A stretch of 16,720 nucleotides of DNA from Deltaproteobacteria bacterium. GTDB taxonomy: Bacteria > Desulfobacterota > Syntrophia > Syntrophales > UBA2210. The stretch covers positions 1 through 16,720 of the forward strand of contig JAFDAR010000099.1 of the NCBI GenBank assembly GCA_019313735.1, read 5' to 3'. Numbering within the stretch: the stretch's first letter is position 1; the number at the start of each line of letters is the position of its first letter. A program made the position numbers and the translations under genes. Under the pieces are notes generated by a model. It saw only the letters and a program-made list of their open reading frames with translations. It was not told the DNA's origin and ran no database searches. Below, piece by piece: positions 5,930 to 13,198 of this stretch.

Positions 5930-6643
5930 ATGATCAATGGCATCGAAATACTGGCAAGTGCGGCTATAGGACAGATTGCCCGGCTTGGCTGCGCCACGAA
6001 TAATATTGCCAATGTTAATACCCCCGGGTTCAAAGCAGGGCTGTTGCATTTTTTAGAGGGGAACGTGGCAGGGGGAATAAGTGAAGGCAACCCCATACAG
6101 AAACCGGCAACAGCAGTCGATTATTCCCCGGGGAGTATACGGAAAACCGACAATGTCCTGGATTTGGCAATAAACGGAGAAGGATTCTTTGCTGTTCAGA
6201 CAAAAGACGGCGTTGCCTATACGAGAGATGGAAGGTTTACTCTCAATAAGGACGGAGAGCTGGTGACACTTGCCGGAGATTATGTCCTTGGCAGGGGTGG
6301 AAAAATTATCATTATAGGAAACGACATCCGGATAAGTCAAGAAGGCATGATACGTATGGATGGCAATGAAGTCGACGCATTGAAGATCGTGAGCTTTCGT
6401 GAGCCATCTGCTCTTGTCAGGCTTAATACGGGTCTCTATCGTAATCCTGATAATCTGGCGGGCGCAGAAGAGAAAGAAAATGCGCGCGTCCAATCCGGGT
6501 ACTCTGAACTTTCCAATGTACAGATTATAAAAGAAATGGTTGAAATGATCAATATACAGCGCACTTTTGAATCGTACCAGAAAGCGATTCAGACCATATC
6601 GGAACAGGACAGATTATCAACAAACCGCATCGGGAAATTGTAG
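5930..6643 (+). CDS. flgF: FlgF, proximal rod protein
   Basis: FlgF forms part of the proximal rod of the flagellar shaft. The 237-residue protein starts MINGIEILASAAIGQIARLG and has the rod/hook N-terminal motif NNIANVNTPGFKA at about residues 24-36. The central beta domain includes LDLAINGEGFFAVQTKDGVAYTR-like sequence at about 75-97. The C-terminal motif is SGYSELSNVQIIKEMVEMIN, then IQRTFESYQKAIQ. ATG 5930 was chosen over the upstream in-frame start at 5762 because it sits 9 nt after GGAAAGGCGG, aligns with the family N-terminus and lies downstream of the sigma-54 promoter. Length is normal. Confidence 0.92.
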   Translation: MINGIEILASAAIGQIARLGCATNNIANVNTPGFKAGLLHFLEGNVAGGISEGNPIQKPATAVDYSPGSIRKTDNVLDLAINGEGFFAVQTKDGVAYTRDGRFTLNKDGELVTLAGDYVLGRGGKIIIIGNDIRISQEGMIRMDGNEVDALKIVSFREPSALVRLNTGLYRNPDNLAGAEEKENARVQSGYSELSNVQIIKEMVEMINIQRTFESYQKAIQTISEQDRLSTNRIGKL

Positions 6644-6646
6644 TCT

Positions 6647-6668
6647 TGATTGAGCCAAAGCTCAATCA
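6647..6668. other. Perfect 9-bp stem-loop just after flgF
   Basis: TGATTGAGC and GCTCAATCA are perfect inverted arms around the 4-nt loop CAAA, beginning 4 nt after the flgF stop. There is no U-run after it, so it is not a standard intrinsic terminator. It may stabilise the flgF mRNA end or modulate read-through into flgG. Confidence 0.6.
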
Positions 6669-6715
6669 GAGAGGTGTCAGGTTTTCTGATCTCTGAACCC
6701 TGACACCTGATCCCT
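6669..6715. repeat. Heptamer inverted repeat (AGGTGTCAG/CTGACACCT)
   Basis: A G-rich arm with AGGTGTCAGG and a C-rich arm with CCTGACACCT pair perfectly over 9 bp, with additional pairing between TCAGAGA and TCTCTGA. It lies between flgF and flgG. Confidence 0.75.
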
Positions 6716-6741
6716 TAACAAAGACTGAAGGGAGGATTAAC

Positions 6742-7524
6742 ATGATAAAGGCTTTATGGACGGCCGCAACCGGCATGGAGGCGCAGCAGATAAGCCAGGA
6801 CGTTGTTGCGAACAACCTGGCCAACATCAATACCGTGGGATTTAAAAAGGCAAGGGCCGATTTTCAGGATCTCATGTATCAGATATATTCGAAATCAGGG
6901 GCCGAGACATCCGGCGGGAGTCAATTGCCCGTGGGCATAGAGATTGGTATGGGCGTAAAACCGGTGGCTGTTCAAAAAATGTTTGGCCAGGGTGATTATA
7001 TGCAGACTGGCAATCCATTCGACTTTGCTATTGAAGGGGATGGCTTTTTCCAGCTTGATGATGATGGGCGTACTGTTTACACACGGGCAGGCAATTTCAA
7101 GGCTGATAAGGATGGCTCTCTGTGTAATTCCGAAGGGCTTAAATTGATACCTGCAGTGGACGTACCTATGGAAATGGTACATTTTACCGTTGATAGCGGA
7201 GGCACATGGACGGCAGCCGATGAGCAAGGTAATTCCCTGGCGACCGGAAGAATAGAGCTTGCCAGGTTTACCAACCCCGCCGGACTTACCAGCCTGGGGA
7301 GAAATCTCTATGACAGGACGGATGCCTCCGGTGATGCTACTGTCGGAAATCCTGGAGAAGGTGGGAACGGCACCATTTCACAGCGTTTTTTAGAGATGTC
7401 AAATGTAAATGTTGTGGATGAGATGGTTAAGATGATTGTGGGCCAGAGGGCATACGAAATAAACTCGAAGGCCATTCAGACGGCAGATTCCATGCTGCAG
7501 ATGGCCAATGGTCTTAAGAGGTAA
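6742..7524 (+). CDS. flgG: FlgG, distal rod protein
   Basis: FlgG builds the distal rod that passes through the P and L rings. The 260-residue protein has the expected N-terminus MIKALWTAATGMEAQQ with NNLANINTVGFKKARADF at residues 24-41, the central FAIEGDGFFQL with YTRAGNFKADKDGSL, and the C-terminal motif LEMSNVNVVDEMVKMIVGQR followed by AYEINSKAIQTAD. Length and all signature motifs are normal. A GGGAGGATT ribosome binding site precedes ATG 6742. It is the second gene of the sigma-54 operon. Confidence 0.96.
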   Translation: MIKALWTAATGMEAQQISQDVVANNLANINTVGFKKARADFQDLMYQIYSKSGAETSGGSQLPVGIEIGMGVKPVAVQKMFGQGDYMQTGNPFDFAIEGDGFFQLDDDGRTVYTRAGNFKADKDGSLCNSEGLKLIPAVDVPMEMVHFTVDSGGTWTAADEQGNSLATGRIELARFTNPAGLTSLGRNLYDRTDASGDATVGNPGEGGNGTISQRFLEMSNVNVVDEMVKMIVGQRAYEINSKAIQTADSMLQMANGLKR

Positions 7525-7528
7525 ATTA

Positions 7529-7600
7529 CCAGTTTACGGTTACCAGTTACCGGTTAATGAAAGTGTTTGCTGTTAACCGTAAACCGTAAACAGTAAACTG
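7529..7600. repeat. Heptamer inverted repeat (GGTTACC/GGTAACC type)
   Basis: The left arm, beginning CAGTTTACGGTTACC at 7530, and the right arm, ending AACAGTAAACTG at 7600, match each other as reverse complements at about 22 of 28 positions, built from 7-bp steps. The repeat word (GTTTACG/GGTTACC) differs from the GGGGTCA word elsewhere. It occupies almost the whole gap between flgG and flgA. Confidence 0.8.
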
Positions 7601-7620
7601 TTGTCAAGGAGATATCACAG

Positions 7621-8355
7621 GTGAGAATGTCAAGAAAAATACATAACGTAGCTTTCTTAATAGTGAATGTTGTTCTCCTGTTTCTCTTCAGCGGTTATCT
7701 GTGCGCGGCTTCCGCGGCGGTGATAAAAGGTGAGACGATAAAAGCGCATGTCAGGACATATATTAAAAAGAATATGCCCTGGCCGAAAGGCGCTGTGCGG
7801 GTGGAGTTTCCCGGCAGGGTATCCGATTTGAAACTGGCAGGAAAAAAAATTACCTGTCGGGTCCTGAGCAGAAGAAATGAGGATTTTATCGGAAATTCTT
7901 CTTTTACCGTAAGGTTTTATGAAAATGGCGCATTTCTGAATGGAAAAACGGTCAGAGCAAGAATAGAGGTAGCGATGGATGTTGTAGTCAGCACAAAGTC
8001 TCTTCGTAGAAATGTTAAGATTGAGCGCGGCGATGTCAGATTGGTCAAAAAGTGGTTTAACCGCTTGCCCTCAAATATTATCTCGAGCCATGATGCTGTT
8101 GTGGGTATGAACCTTCGCACCAATGTTAAACCAAATACCGCAATAACCGGAAATATGGTGAGAAGCATACCTATGGTAAAGAGGGGGAAGCCGGTAAGAA
8201 TTGTTTTTGAAAACGGCCCGATGAGAATAACGACCATTGGACTGTCAGAACAGGATGGAATGCGCGGGGAATTGATAAAGGTCAGGAATGTATCATCTAA
8301 AAAGGTGATTTATGTCAGGGTGACGGGTGATTCTCTGGCAAAGGTGGAGTTTTAG
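7621..8355 (+). CDS. flgA: FlgA, P-ring assembly chaperone
   Basis: FlgA is a periplasmic chaperone for assembly of the FlgI P ring. The 244-residue protein has a signal peptide (about residues 1-32, with the hydrophobic run FLIVNVVLLFLF and an ASA cleavage region). The C-terminal half carries the SAF-type domain: KSLRRNVKIERGDVRLVKKW, then DAVVGMNLRTNVKPNTAITG, VKRGKPVRIVFENGPMRIT and GELIKVRNVSSKKVIYVRV. Length is typical. GTG 7621 lies 9 nt after AAGGAG and is preferred over ATG 7627. It precedes flgH and flgI, the genes for the rings it serves. Confidence 0.9.
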   Translation: MRMSRKIHNVAFLIVNVVLLFLFSGYLCAASAAVIKGETIKAHVRTYIKKNMPWPKGAVRVEFPGRVSDLKLAGKKITCRVLSRRNEDFIGNSSFTVRFYENGAFLNGKTVRARIEVAMDVVVSTKSLRRNVKIERGDVRLVKKWFNRLPSNIISSHDAVVGMNLRTNVKPNTAITGNMVRSIPMVKRGKPVRIVFENGPMRITTIGLSEQDGMRGELIKVRNVSSKKVIYVRVTGDSLAKVEF

Positions 8356-8358
8356 TCA

Positions 8359-8402
8359 TGGAATGCATACCATATGGGTTCCCACGCTGGAGCATGGGAA
8401 CC
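8359..8402. repeat. REP-like palindrome, copy 5, inverted orientation
   Basis: The core GGTTCCCACGCTGGAGC, then ATGGGAACC, is the reverse complement of the other copies and is preceded by TGGAATGCATA, the mirrored tail. It fills the gap between flgA and flgH and is the only copy in this orientation. No heptamer arrays accompany it. Confidence 0.8.
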
Positions 8403-8432
8403 AGGGAATAACAGCTCAAATTGGTGAACGAT

Positions 8433-9188
8433 ATGAAATCAAATAATAACAACCACTCGACTACTCGACTACTCAACAAAGTCTTGTTGGGTATACTTTT
8501 CGTGCTTGTTGTTGCCGGATGTTCTTCAAATGTTAATATGGTAAAAAAAGATGAATTCATTCCTGTTCCGGAGGAGAAAATATCGCGTCCGCCCACAGGA
8601 TCCATCTGGCCCGGCGAAAACGCTAAGAATTCGCTCTTTACCGACAATAAAGCAAGACATGTCGATGATATCATCACAATAGTCATAGATGAGTATTCTT
8701 CGGGCAGCAATTCCGCCAATACAACTACCGGAAGAGATACCAAGACTCTTGCGGGAATATCTTCTCTTCTGGGATTGGATAGACAGATTGCCAGGAGAAA
8801 TAAAGATCTTACAGACGGAGAAGATATAAATACCGCCGGGCTTCTCCCGTCGATTCAGGTCGGCGGTTCTTCTAAAAACAGCCTTACCGGCAAGGGTAAA
8901 ACGAGCCGAGACGGAAAATTAGAGGCAAGAATAACGGCCAGGGTTGTCAGAGTGCTCTCCAATGGCAATCTGGCTATAGAGGGAAGACGGCGGCTGACTG
9001 TAAATGCCGAGGATCAGTATATTGTTGTTTCCGGTATTATCAGGCCTGAAGATATCACTTCGGACAATATTATATCATCACGGTACATTGCCGATGCAAG
9101 GATTGTTTATACAGGCAAGGGCGTGATTAATGACAAAATGAGACCGGGCTGGATGACGCGCATTGTGGATTGGACATGGCCGTTTTAG
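8433..9188 (+). CDS. flgH: FlgH, L-ring lipoprotein
   Basis: FlgH forms the outer-membrane L ring. From ATG 8433 the 251-residue protein has a lipoprotein signal: LLNKVLLGILFVLVVAGC, with Cys30 as the lipid-modified residue. Family motifs follow: PTGSIWPGENAKNSLFTDNK, ARHVDDIITIVIDEYSSGSN, the coil-rich middle, then LEARITARVVRVLSNGNLAI, GRRRLTVNAEDQYIVVSGII and RPEDITSDNIISSRYIADAR. ATG 8433 is preferred because a GGTGA lies 5 nt upstream; TTG 8421 is also in frame. Length is normal. The first codons (8455-8480) contain a simple ACTCGACTACTCGACTACTC stretch. Confidence 0.94.
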   Translation: MKSNNNNHSTTRLLNKVLLGILFVLVVAGCSSNVNMVKKDEFIPVPEEKISRPPTGSIWPGENAKNSLFTDNKARHVDDIITIVIDEYSSGSNSANTTTGRDTKTLAGISSLLGLDRQIARRNKDLTDGEDINTAGLLPSIQVGGSSKNSLTGKGKTSRDGKLEARITARVVRVLSNGNLAIEGRRRLTVNAEDQYIVVSGIIRPEDITSDNIISSRYIADARIVYTGKGVINDKMRPGWMTRIVDWTWPF

Positions 9189-9285
9189 GGGGGTCAGGGG
9201 TCAGGGGTCAGGGGTCAGGGGTCAGAAAGTGAGAAGGTGAGAGGACAGAAGTCAGATGTCAGAGAACCGGTAACCGTGAACCGTT
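9189..9285. repeat. GGGGTCA heptamer array between flgH and flgI
   Basis: Directly after the flgH stop there are five near-perfect GGGGTCA units (9190-9225), then GAAGGTGAGA and GACAGAAGTC variants, then a C-rich arm AACCGGTAACCGTGAACCG ending about 9284. The two arms use different words here, so pairing between them is weak. This is the cleanest G-rich array in the window. Confidence 0.85.
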
Positions 9286-9304
9286 ATTTCAAGAGGATAG
9301 TTTC

Positions 9305-9994
9305 ATGAAAAAAGGGAAAATTTTTAAAAATGTCGCCATCTTCTTAATAGCTGGTCTGGTTATTGCGTCTCATGCCTATGCCGCTCGTATCAAGGACATT
9401 GCCGGTATCGGCGGAGTCAGGGACAACCAGCTGGTAGGCTATGGCCTGGTTGTTGGTCTGGCCGGAACAGGTGACGATATTGAAAATGGATTCACAAAGG
9501 AAACCCTTGCCAACATGTTGAGCAGACAGGGGCTCGGGATGAAGGAGGCGGCCAGAAAGGACCTGGATTCAGATAATGTGGCATCGGTCATGATCAACGC
9601 CGAGCTTCCTCCCTTCGCTAAGGTGGGATCGAAAATAGACGTTACGGTTTCATCCATCGGTGATGCAGATAGCCTGCGGGGAGGGACTCTTCTTATGACA
9701 CCGCTTAAGGGGGCGGACGGCAGGGTCTATGCAGTGGCGCAGGGGGCGGTGTCTATCGGAGGCTTTTCCGCAGGCGGGAGAGGCGCAAAAGCTTCCAAGA
9801 ATCACCCGACTGTCGGCCGGATTACAAACGGCGCTTTTGTCGAAAGGGAATTGAAGTACAACTTTGAAAACAGGAAGTCGTTCTCCATAAATCTTTATCG
9901 ACCTGATTTTACAACTGCGACAGGGGTGGCGGCGGCCATAAATGGCGCGATAGCGGGCGTGGAGGCGAAGCTTGTTGATTCATCAGTCTTTTAA
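9305..9994 (+). CDS. flgI: FlgI, P-ring protein, N-terminal part (frameshifted)
   Basis: FlgI forms the periplasmic P ring around the rod. This frame gives 229 residues with a signal peptide (about 1-26, ending HAYA) and the family N-terminal signature ARIKDIAGIGGVRDNQLVGY, then GLVVGLAGTGDD, VMINAELPPFAKVGSKIDVT and GGTLLMTPLKGADGRVYAVA. It stops at TAA 9992-9994, in the sequence GTC TTT TAA AGG. The rest of FlgI continues in the +1 frame from 9993. One T fewer in the run 9989-9992 would restore a protein of about 384 residues, the normal length. As it stands, the product lacks the last 40% of the ring subunit. Confidence 0.93.
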   Translation: MKKGKIFKNVAIFLIAGLVIASHAYAARIKDIAGIGGVRDNQLVGYGLVVGLAGTGDDIENGFTKETLANMLSRQGLGMKEAARKDLDSDNVASVMINAELPPFAKVGSKIDVTVSSIGDADSLRGGTLLMTPLKGADGRVYAVAQGAVSIGGFSAGGRGAKASKNHPTVGRITNGAFVERELKYNFENRKSFSINLYRPDFTTATGVAAAINGAIAGVEAKLVDSSVF

Positions 9995-10460
9995 AGGGAG
10001 TATAGTAAAACTTGTCTCGGTTATTGAAAATATCAATATCGCTGTCGACTCCCCCGCGATTGTGGTCATAGATGAGAAGACTGGCACTGTTGTTATGGGA
10101 GAAAATGTCAGGATATCCACCGTTGCCGTGGCACATGGGAATTTATTCATCCAGATAAAAGAAGAAAAGAAGGTGTCTCAGCCATCCTCATTTGCCCCTG
10201 CCCCTCGCTCCGGCAGCGTTCCGGTTGAATCGGAAGGTGGCACAGTAGTCGCTCCTGGGGGACAGACAGTTGTGACAACTGAAACAGCAATCGGCGTTGA
10301 AGAAGAGAAAAATCGTTTGGTGGTGGTGCCTGAGGGAGTTACTATTCAGGATGTTGTAAAGGCTCTCAACGCAATAGGTGTTACGCCGGGAGATCTTATA
10401 ACCATATTGCAGACGATTAAATCCGCAGGGGCGCTCCAGGCAGATTTGAAGGTAATGTAA
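9993..10460 (+). pseudogene. flgI: FlgI, out-of-frame C-terminal part
   Basis: Reading from 9993 in the +1 frame gives the rest of FlgI: KGSIVKLVSVIENINIAVDS, then AIVVIDEKTGTVVMGENVRI, VAVAHGNLFIQIKEE, a Pro/Ser/Gly-rich linker, and the C-terminus VTIQDVVKALNAIGVTPGDL with LITILQTIKSAGALQADLKV. All conserved FlgI elements are present and uninterrupted. It has no convincing start codon or ribosome binding site of its own, so it is the tail of the gene at 9305. There is no further decay, which argues that any mutation is recent, that the base is a sequencing/assembly error, or that the frame change is tolerated. Confidence 0.88.
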
Positions 10461-10525
10461 GTTCAGGGTTCAGGGTTCAGGGTTCAGGGTTTTCTCGTTC
10501 CCATGCTCCTGCGTGGGAATGCATA
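10461..10525. repeat. GGTTCAG heptamers plus REP-like copy 6
   Basis: Four copies of the 7-bp unit GGTTCAG follow the flgI stop (10461-10490). A REP-like palindrome at 10494-10525 comes next: TTCCCATGCT, loop, GCGTGGGAA, tail TGCATA. The arrangement (G-rich heptamers, then REP) is the same as at 898-951. The flgJ ribosome binding site GAGGAG begins 3 nt after the REP. Confidence 0.85.
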
Positions 10526-10540
10526 CTGAGGAGTCATTAA

Positions 10541-10870
10541 ATGGAAGGATTAAATGGATTGTCAATAGGAGCGGTCTCCAAACGCGTAGAAACGAACCGG
10601 CCTGACGGACAGCAGCGCGAGATCGATGAAGAAAAGCTGAAAAAAGCGTGCGCCGATTTTGAGTCCATTTTCATTAGTTATATGCTTAAGACCATGCGGC
10701 GCACGATTCCGCAAAGCGGGCTTAATAAGTTCCCCGGCAAGGATATCTACACCACGATGATTGATCAGAAGGTAGCGGAAGATCTCGCAAAAAGAGGGGG
10801 AGGCATAGGCCTTCAGGAAATGCTCCTGCGCCAGCTTGGATCGGGGATCAGGGGTCGGGGATTAAGGTGA
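10541..10870 (+). CDS. flgJ: FlgJ-type rod-binding protein (no muramidase domain)
   Basis: This 109-residue protein is the rod-binding/rod-scaffold domain of FlgJ, which helps rod proteins assemble in the periplasm. The diagnostic region is EKLKKACADFESIFISYMLK, then TMRRTIPQSG, KDIYTTMIDQKVAEDLAKRG and GIGLQEMLLRQL. The C-terminal peptidoglycan-hydrolase domain of enteric FlgJ is absent, as is usual in deltaproteobacteria. The last ten residues (GSGIRGRGLR) are encoded by GGGGATCA/GGGGTCG heptamers, so the original stop was probably lost to a repeat. A GAGGAG ribosome binding site lies 7 nt before ATG 10541. Confidence 0.9.
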   Translation: MEGLNGLSIGAVSKRVETNRPDGQQREIDEEKLKKACADFESIFISYMLKTMRRTIPQSGLNKFPGKDIYTTMIDQKVAEDLAKRGGGIGLQEMLLRQLGSGIRGRGLR

Positions 10871-10957
10871 GAGGGTGAGAAGGTAAGAAGGTAAGATATC
10901 AGAGAACCAACAACCAGTAACCCCTGAACCCCGAACCCTGACCCCCGACCCCTGACA
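10838..10957. repeat. Heptamer inverted array spanning flgJ end and flgM upstream
   Basis: A G-rich arm starts inside flgJ (10838-10864: GGATCGGGGATCAGGGG, then TCGGGG) and continues with GTGAGAGGGTGAGAAGGTAA. A C-rich arm at about 10917-10957 (GTAACCCCTGAACCCCGAAC, then CCTGACCCCCGACCCCTGAC) is close to the reverse complement of the left arm. It ends 10 nt before the sigma-28 promoter. Confidence 0.85.
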
Positions 10958-10966
10958 ACTATTACC

Positions 10967-10994
10967 TAAAGTTTTATTGTAAACTTGCCGATAT
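10967..10994 (+). promoter_or_regulatory. Sigma-28 (FliA) promoter for flgMNKL
   Basis: TAAAGTTT at 10967-10974 and GCCGATAT at 10987-10994 match the sigma-28 consensus TAAAGTTT / GCCGATAA at all but the last position used. The gap between TAAA and GCCGATAT is 16 nt, one more than the usual 15. Transcription would start near 11001, with the flgM ribosome binding site at 11018-11025. FliA-driven flgM gives the known feedback loop in which FliA makes its own inhibitor. Confidence 0.85.
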
Positions 10995-11033
10995 TGCTAT
11001 AAAATGGAGTAAAATAGAAAGGAGGCGTTGCAG

Positions 11034-11342
11034 ATGAAAATTGCTGAGACTGGAAATTCTCTGACCGAACTCATTTCGCAGTACAAGATAAATGAGGAGA
11101 AAGCGAGTTTGGAGACTGTGAAGCAGTCACCGGACGGCATTGCTCAGGAAGATAAGGTCACTCTATCCTCCACGGCAAGGGATATTCAGCAGGCACAGAA
11201 GGCTGTTGAAAAACTCCCCGATGTCCGGGAAGAAAAGGTTCAGGAACTGAAAGATCGAATAGAAGCCGGGAAATACGATGTGAACGGAGAAAAGATTGCC
11301 GAAAAGATGCTGAACGAATCACTTCTGGATATAATGGCTTAA
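11034..11342 (+). CDS. flgM: FlgM, anti-sigma-28 factor
   Basis: FlgM holds FliA inactive until the hook is complete, when FlgM is exported. The 102-residue protein starts MKIAETGNSL, is acidic and disordered in its first half, and carries the conserved DKVTLSSTARDIQQAQKAVE, then LPDVREEKVQELKDRIEAGK and YDVNGEKIAEKMLNESLLD. The last two form the sigma-binding helices. ATG 11034 was chosen because it sits 8 nt after AAAGGAGG; the in-frame TTG at 11028 is only 2 nt from that site. It is the first gene of the sigma-28 operon and is 4 nt from flgN. Confidence 0.94.
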   Translation: MKIAETGNSLTELISQYKINEEKASLETVKQSPDGIAQEDKVTLSSTARDIQQAQKAVEKLPDVREEKVQELKDRIEAGKYDVNGEKIAEKMLNESLLDIMA

Positions 11343-11346
11343 CACA

Positions 11347-11871
11347 ATGAATAACGAATTGCATTCCCTTTATGAGTCTCTTATTTCAGTGCTGAGAAAC
11401 GAGGTGGATGTTTATACTAAACTTCACAAATGTTTCATGAATGAGAGAGAAATACTGGCAGGATCTTCTGTGGATGAACTGGATGAAAGCAATTCCAGAA
11501 AAGAAACCTGTATCTTAAAGGCCAGGATGGTGCAGGAGGCAAGGACAAAATTAGTTGATAGAATTATCAATACCCTTGATCTTGACGGGAAAGCTCTTGA
11601 TAAGGATAAAAGCCTTTCAACCCTGCTACTCCATGGAGATGACACCCAGAAAAGGGAGCTTGAGGAATGCCGGTCAGCACTCAAATCTCTTTTGATGGAT
11701 ATTAACGGGTTGAACGAGAGAAATAGAACGCTGCTCGATTCTTCTCTCTTTTATGTACGAAAATCTATTGATTTTTTAGGGCAGCTTATCTATCCCGGCG
11801 CAACCTATATGAGCACGGGAAGATTAAGAGCAGACCATCTGAACGGAAAGATCTTAAGCAGGGAAGGATAG
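11347..11871 (+). CDS. flgN: FlgN, export chaperone for FlgK/FlgL
   Basis: FlgN is a cytoplasmic chaperone that delivers hook-associated proteins FlgK and FlgL to the export gate. The 174-residue, mostly helical protein has the typical start LHSLYESLISVLRNEVDVYT followed by LHKCFMNEREILAGSSVDEL, then a long coiled region and NGLNERNRTLLDSSLFYVRK at about residues 119-138, a common FlgN-family element. Its length is a little above the enteric form. It lies 4 nt after flgM and 4 nt before flgK, its client. Confidence 0.88.
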   Translation: MNNELHSLYESLISVLRNEVDVYTKLHKCFMNEREILAGSSVDELDESNSRKETCILKARMVQEARTKLVDRIINTLDLDGKALDKDKSLSTLLLHGDDTQKRELEECRSALKSLLMDINGLNERNRTLLDSSLFYVRKSIDFLGQLIYPGATYMSTGRLRADHLNGKILSREG

Positions 11872-11875
11872 GCAA

Positions 11876-13192
11876 ATGTCGGGTATTGATGCATTGAATA
11901 TTGCGAAAGACAGTCTGTTGGCTCATCAGACTGCGATAAATCTTACGGGGACCAACATTGCCAATACAAATACCCCTGGATATTCGAGGCAGCGAGCGGC
12001 ATTCAGCACCTTGGGCCAAAGTGTTGAGATAGCAGGGATACAAAGGATATACGATCAGTTTCTCGGGGTTCAGATCAATGAGCAGGCGAATGATTTGGGG
12101 GACAGTGAAGCGAGAAAGGACGCACTGGGCAGGATTGAAATGACCTTTAATGAGACTGACGGCGGTGGCATTAATGAATTAATGAATAAATTCTGGGGTG
12201 CCTGGGAGAATTTGTCGGCAAATCCTTCAGGCCAGGCTGAAAGACAGACGCTGGTTTCTGTTTCCCAGAGTCTGTCTTCCATGTTTCGCTCATATAGCGA
12301 TGAACTCCTTTCCGCGCAGAATGACGCAAATGTACGGATACCGGTTCTGGTGGATCAGGTCAACGACTATGCATCGGATATAGCTGATATAAACGCCAGG
12401 ATTTTACAGGCTGGAACGGATGATCCCGGCCTGAATAGTCTCAGAGACAAAAGGGCAAATCTTTTATCAGGGCTGGCTGAAATTGTCGATTTTCATTCTG
12501 TCAAAGATTCAAAGGATTCAATAAGTATCTTCCTGTCCAATGGCATGCCGCTGGTAGAAGGCGGCGAGACATGGGAACTTGATGTCGTGACAGAGAACCA
12601 TACCTCTGATCCTTCTTTTTATGACGTTGTTTTCAAAGATGATACGGATAAGGTAATTAATACTTCTATCACAAAGGGGAAACTGGCGGCTTTCCTGGAT
12701 GTTCGCGATACTACGGCAAAGGATTATATGGAGAGCCTTGATGAACTGGCTGCCGTACTTGTTGAAAAAATAAATGATCAACATAAACTGGGGTATGATA
12801 CGAATCAAAATCCGGGTGAAGATTTCTTTGTCTTTGATTCGGACCCACCGGTGGATCCACCCGTCCTTGAGGCCAGATATATGAAAGTCAGCGCTGCTAT
12901 CATAGATGATGTGGATAAGATAGCGGCATCAGAGACTGTCAATGGCGATGGCGAAAATGCTGTAAGTATGAATGCTATAAAAGATGCTCTGACCATGAAC
13001 GACGGCAAATCGACTTTCAGCTCCTACTATTCGTCTCTTGTGGCGCAGGTCGGTCAGGATGTTGCATATGTGAACAGGAATTTTGATCATCATACAAATC
13101 TTATCAGGTATCAGACCGGTTATAATGCATCAGCCAGACTTTTCGGCACTGCGCAGGAACTGGCGGATACCCTGATGAGCCTGGTGCGGTAG
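11876..13192 (+). CDS. flgK: FlgK, hook-associated protein 1
   Basis: FlgK joins hook and filament. The 438-residue protein begins MSGIDALNIAKDSLLAHQTA and has the axial-protein motif NIANTNTPGYSRQRA at residues 27-41. The helical D0/D1 region follows, with NELMNKFWGAWENLSANPSG and LSSMFRSYSDEL. The C-terminus has the conserved NLIRYQTGYNASARLFGTAQ and ELADTLMSLVR. It is shorter than the enteric protein (about 550) because the central exposed domain is reduced; both conserved ends are complete. The ribosome binding site GGGAAGGATAGG lies just upstream within flgN's end. Confidence 0.94.
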   Translation: MSGIDALNIAKDSLLAHQTAINLTGTNIANTNTPGYSRQRAAFSTLGQSVEIAGIQRIYDQFLGVQINEQANDLGDSEARKDALGRIEMTFNETDGGGINELMNKFWGAWENLSANPSGQAERQTLVSVSQSLSSMFRSYSDELLSAQNDANVRIPVLVDQVNDYASDIADINARILQAGTDDPGLNSLRDKRANLLSGLAEIVDFHSVKDSKDSISIFLSNGMPLVEGGETWELDVVTENHTSDPSFYDVVFKDDTDKVINTSITKGKLAAFLDVRDTTAKDYMESLDELAAVLVEKINDQHKLGYDTNQNPGEDFFVFDSDPPVDPPVLEARYMKVSAAIIDDVDKIAASETVNGDGENAVSMNAIKDALTMNDGKSTFSSYYSSLVAQVGQDVAYVNRNFDHHTNLIRYQTGYNASARLFGTAQELADTLMSLVR

Positions 13193-13198
13193 AACGAC

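Noticed and set aside
9189..9230. CRISPR array
   Set aside because: Units are 7 bp, directly tandem, without spacers of regular length and with no cas genes.
10977..11003. Sigma-70 promoter for flgM (TTGTAA ... TATAAA)
   Set aside because: The 15-nt spacer and poor -35 make it weaker than the overlapping sigma-28 match.
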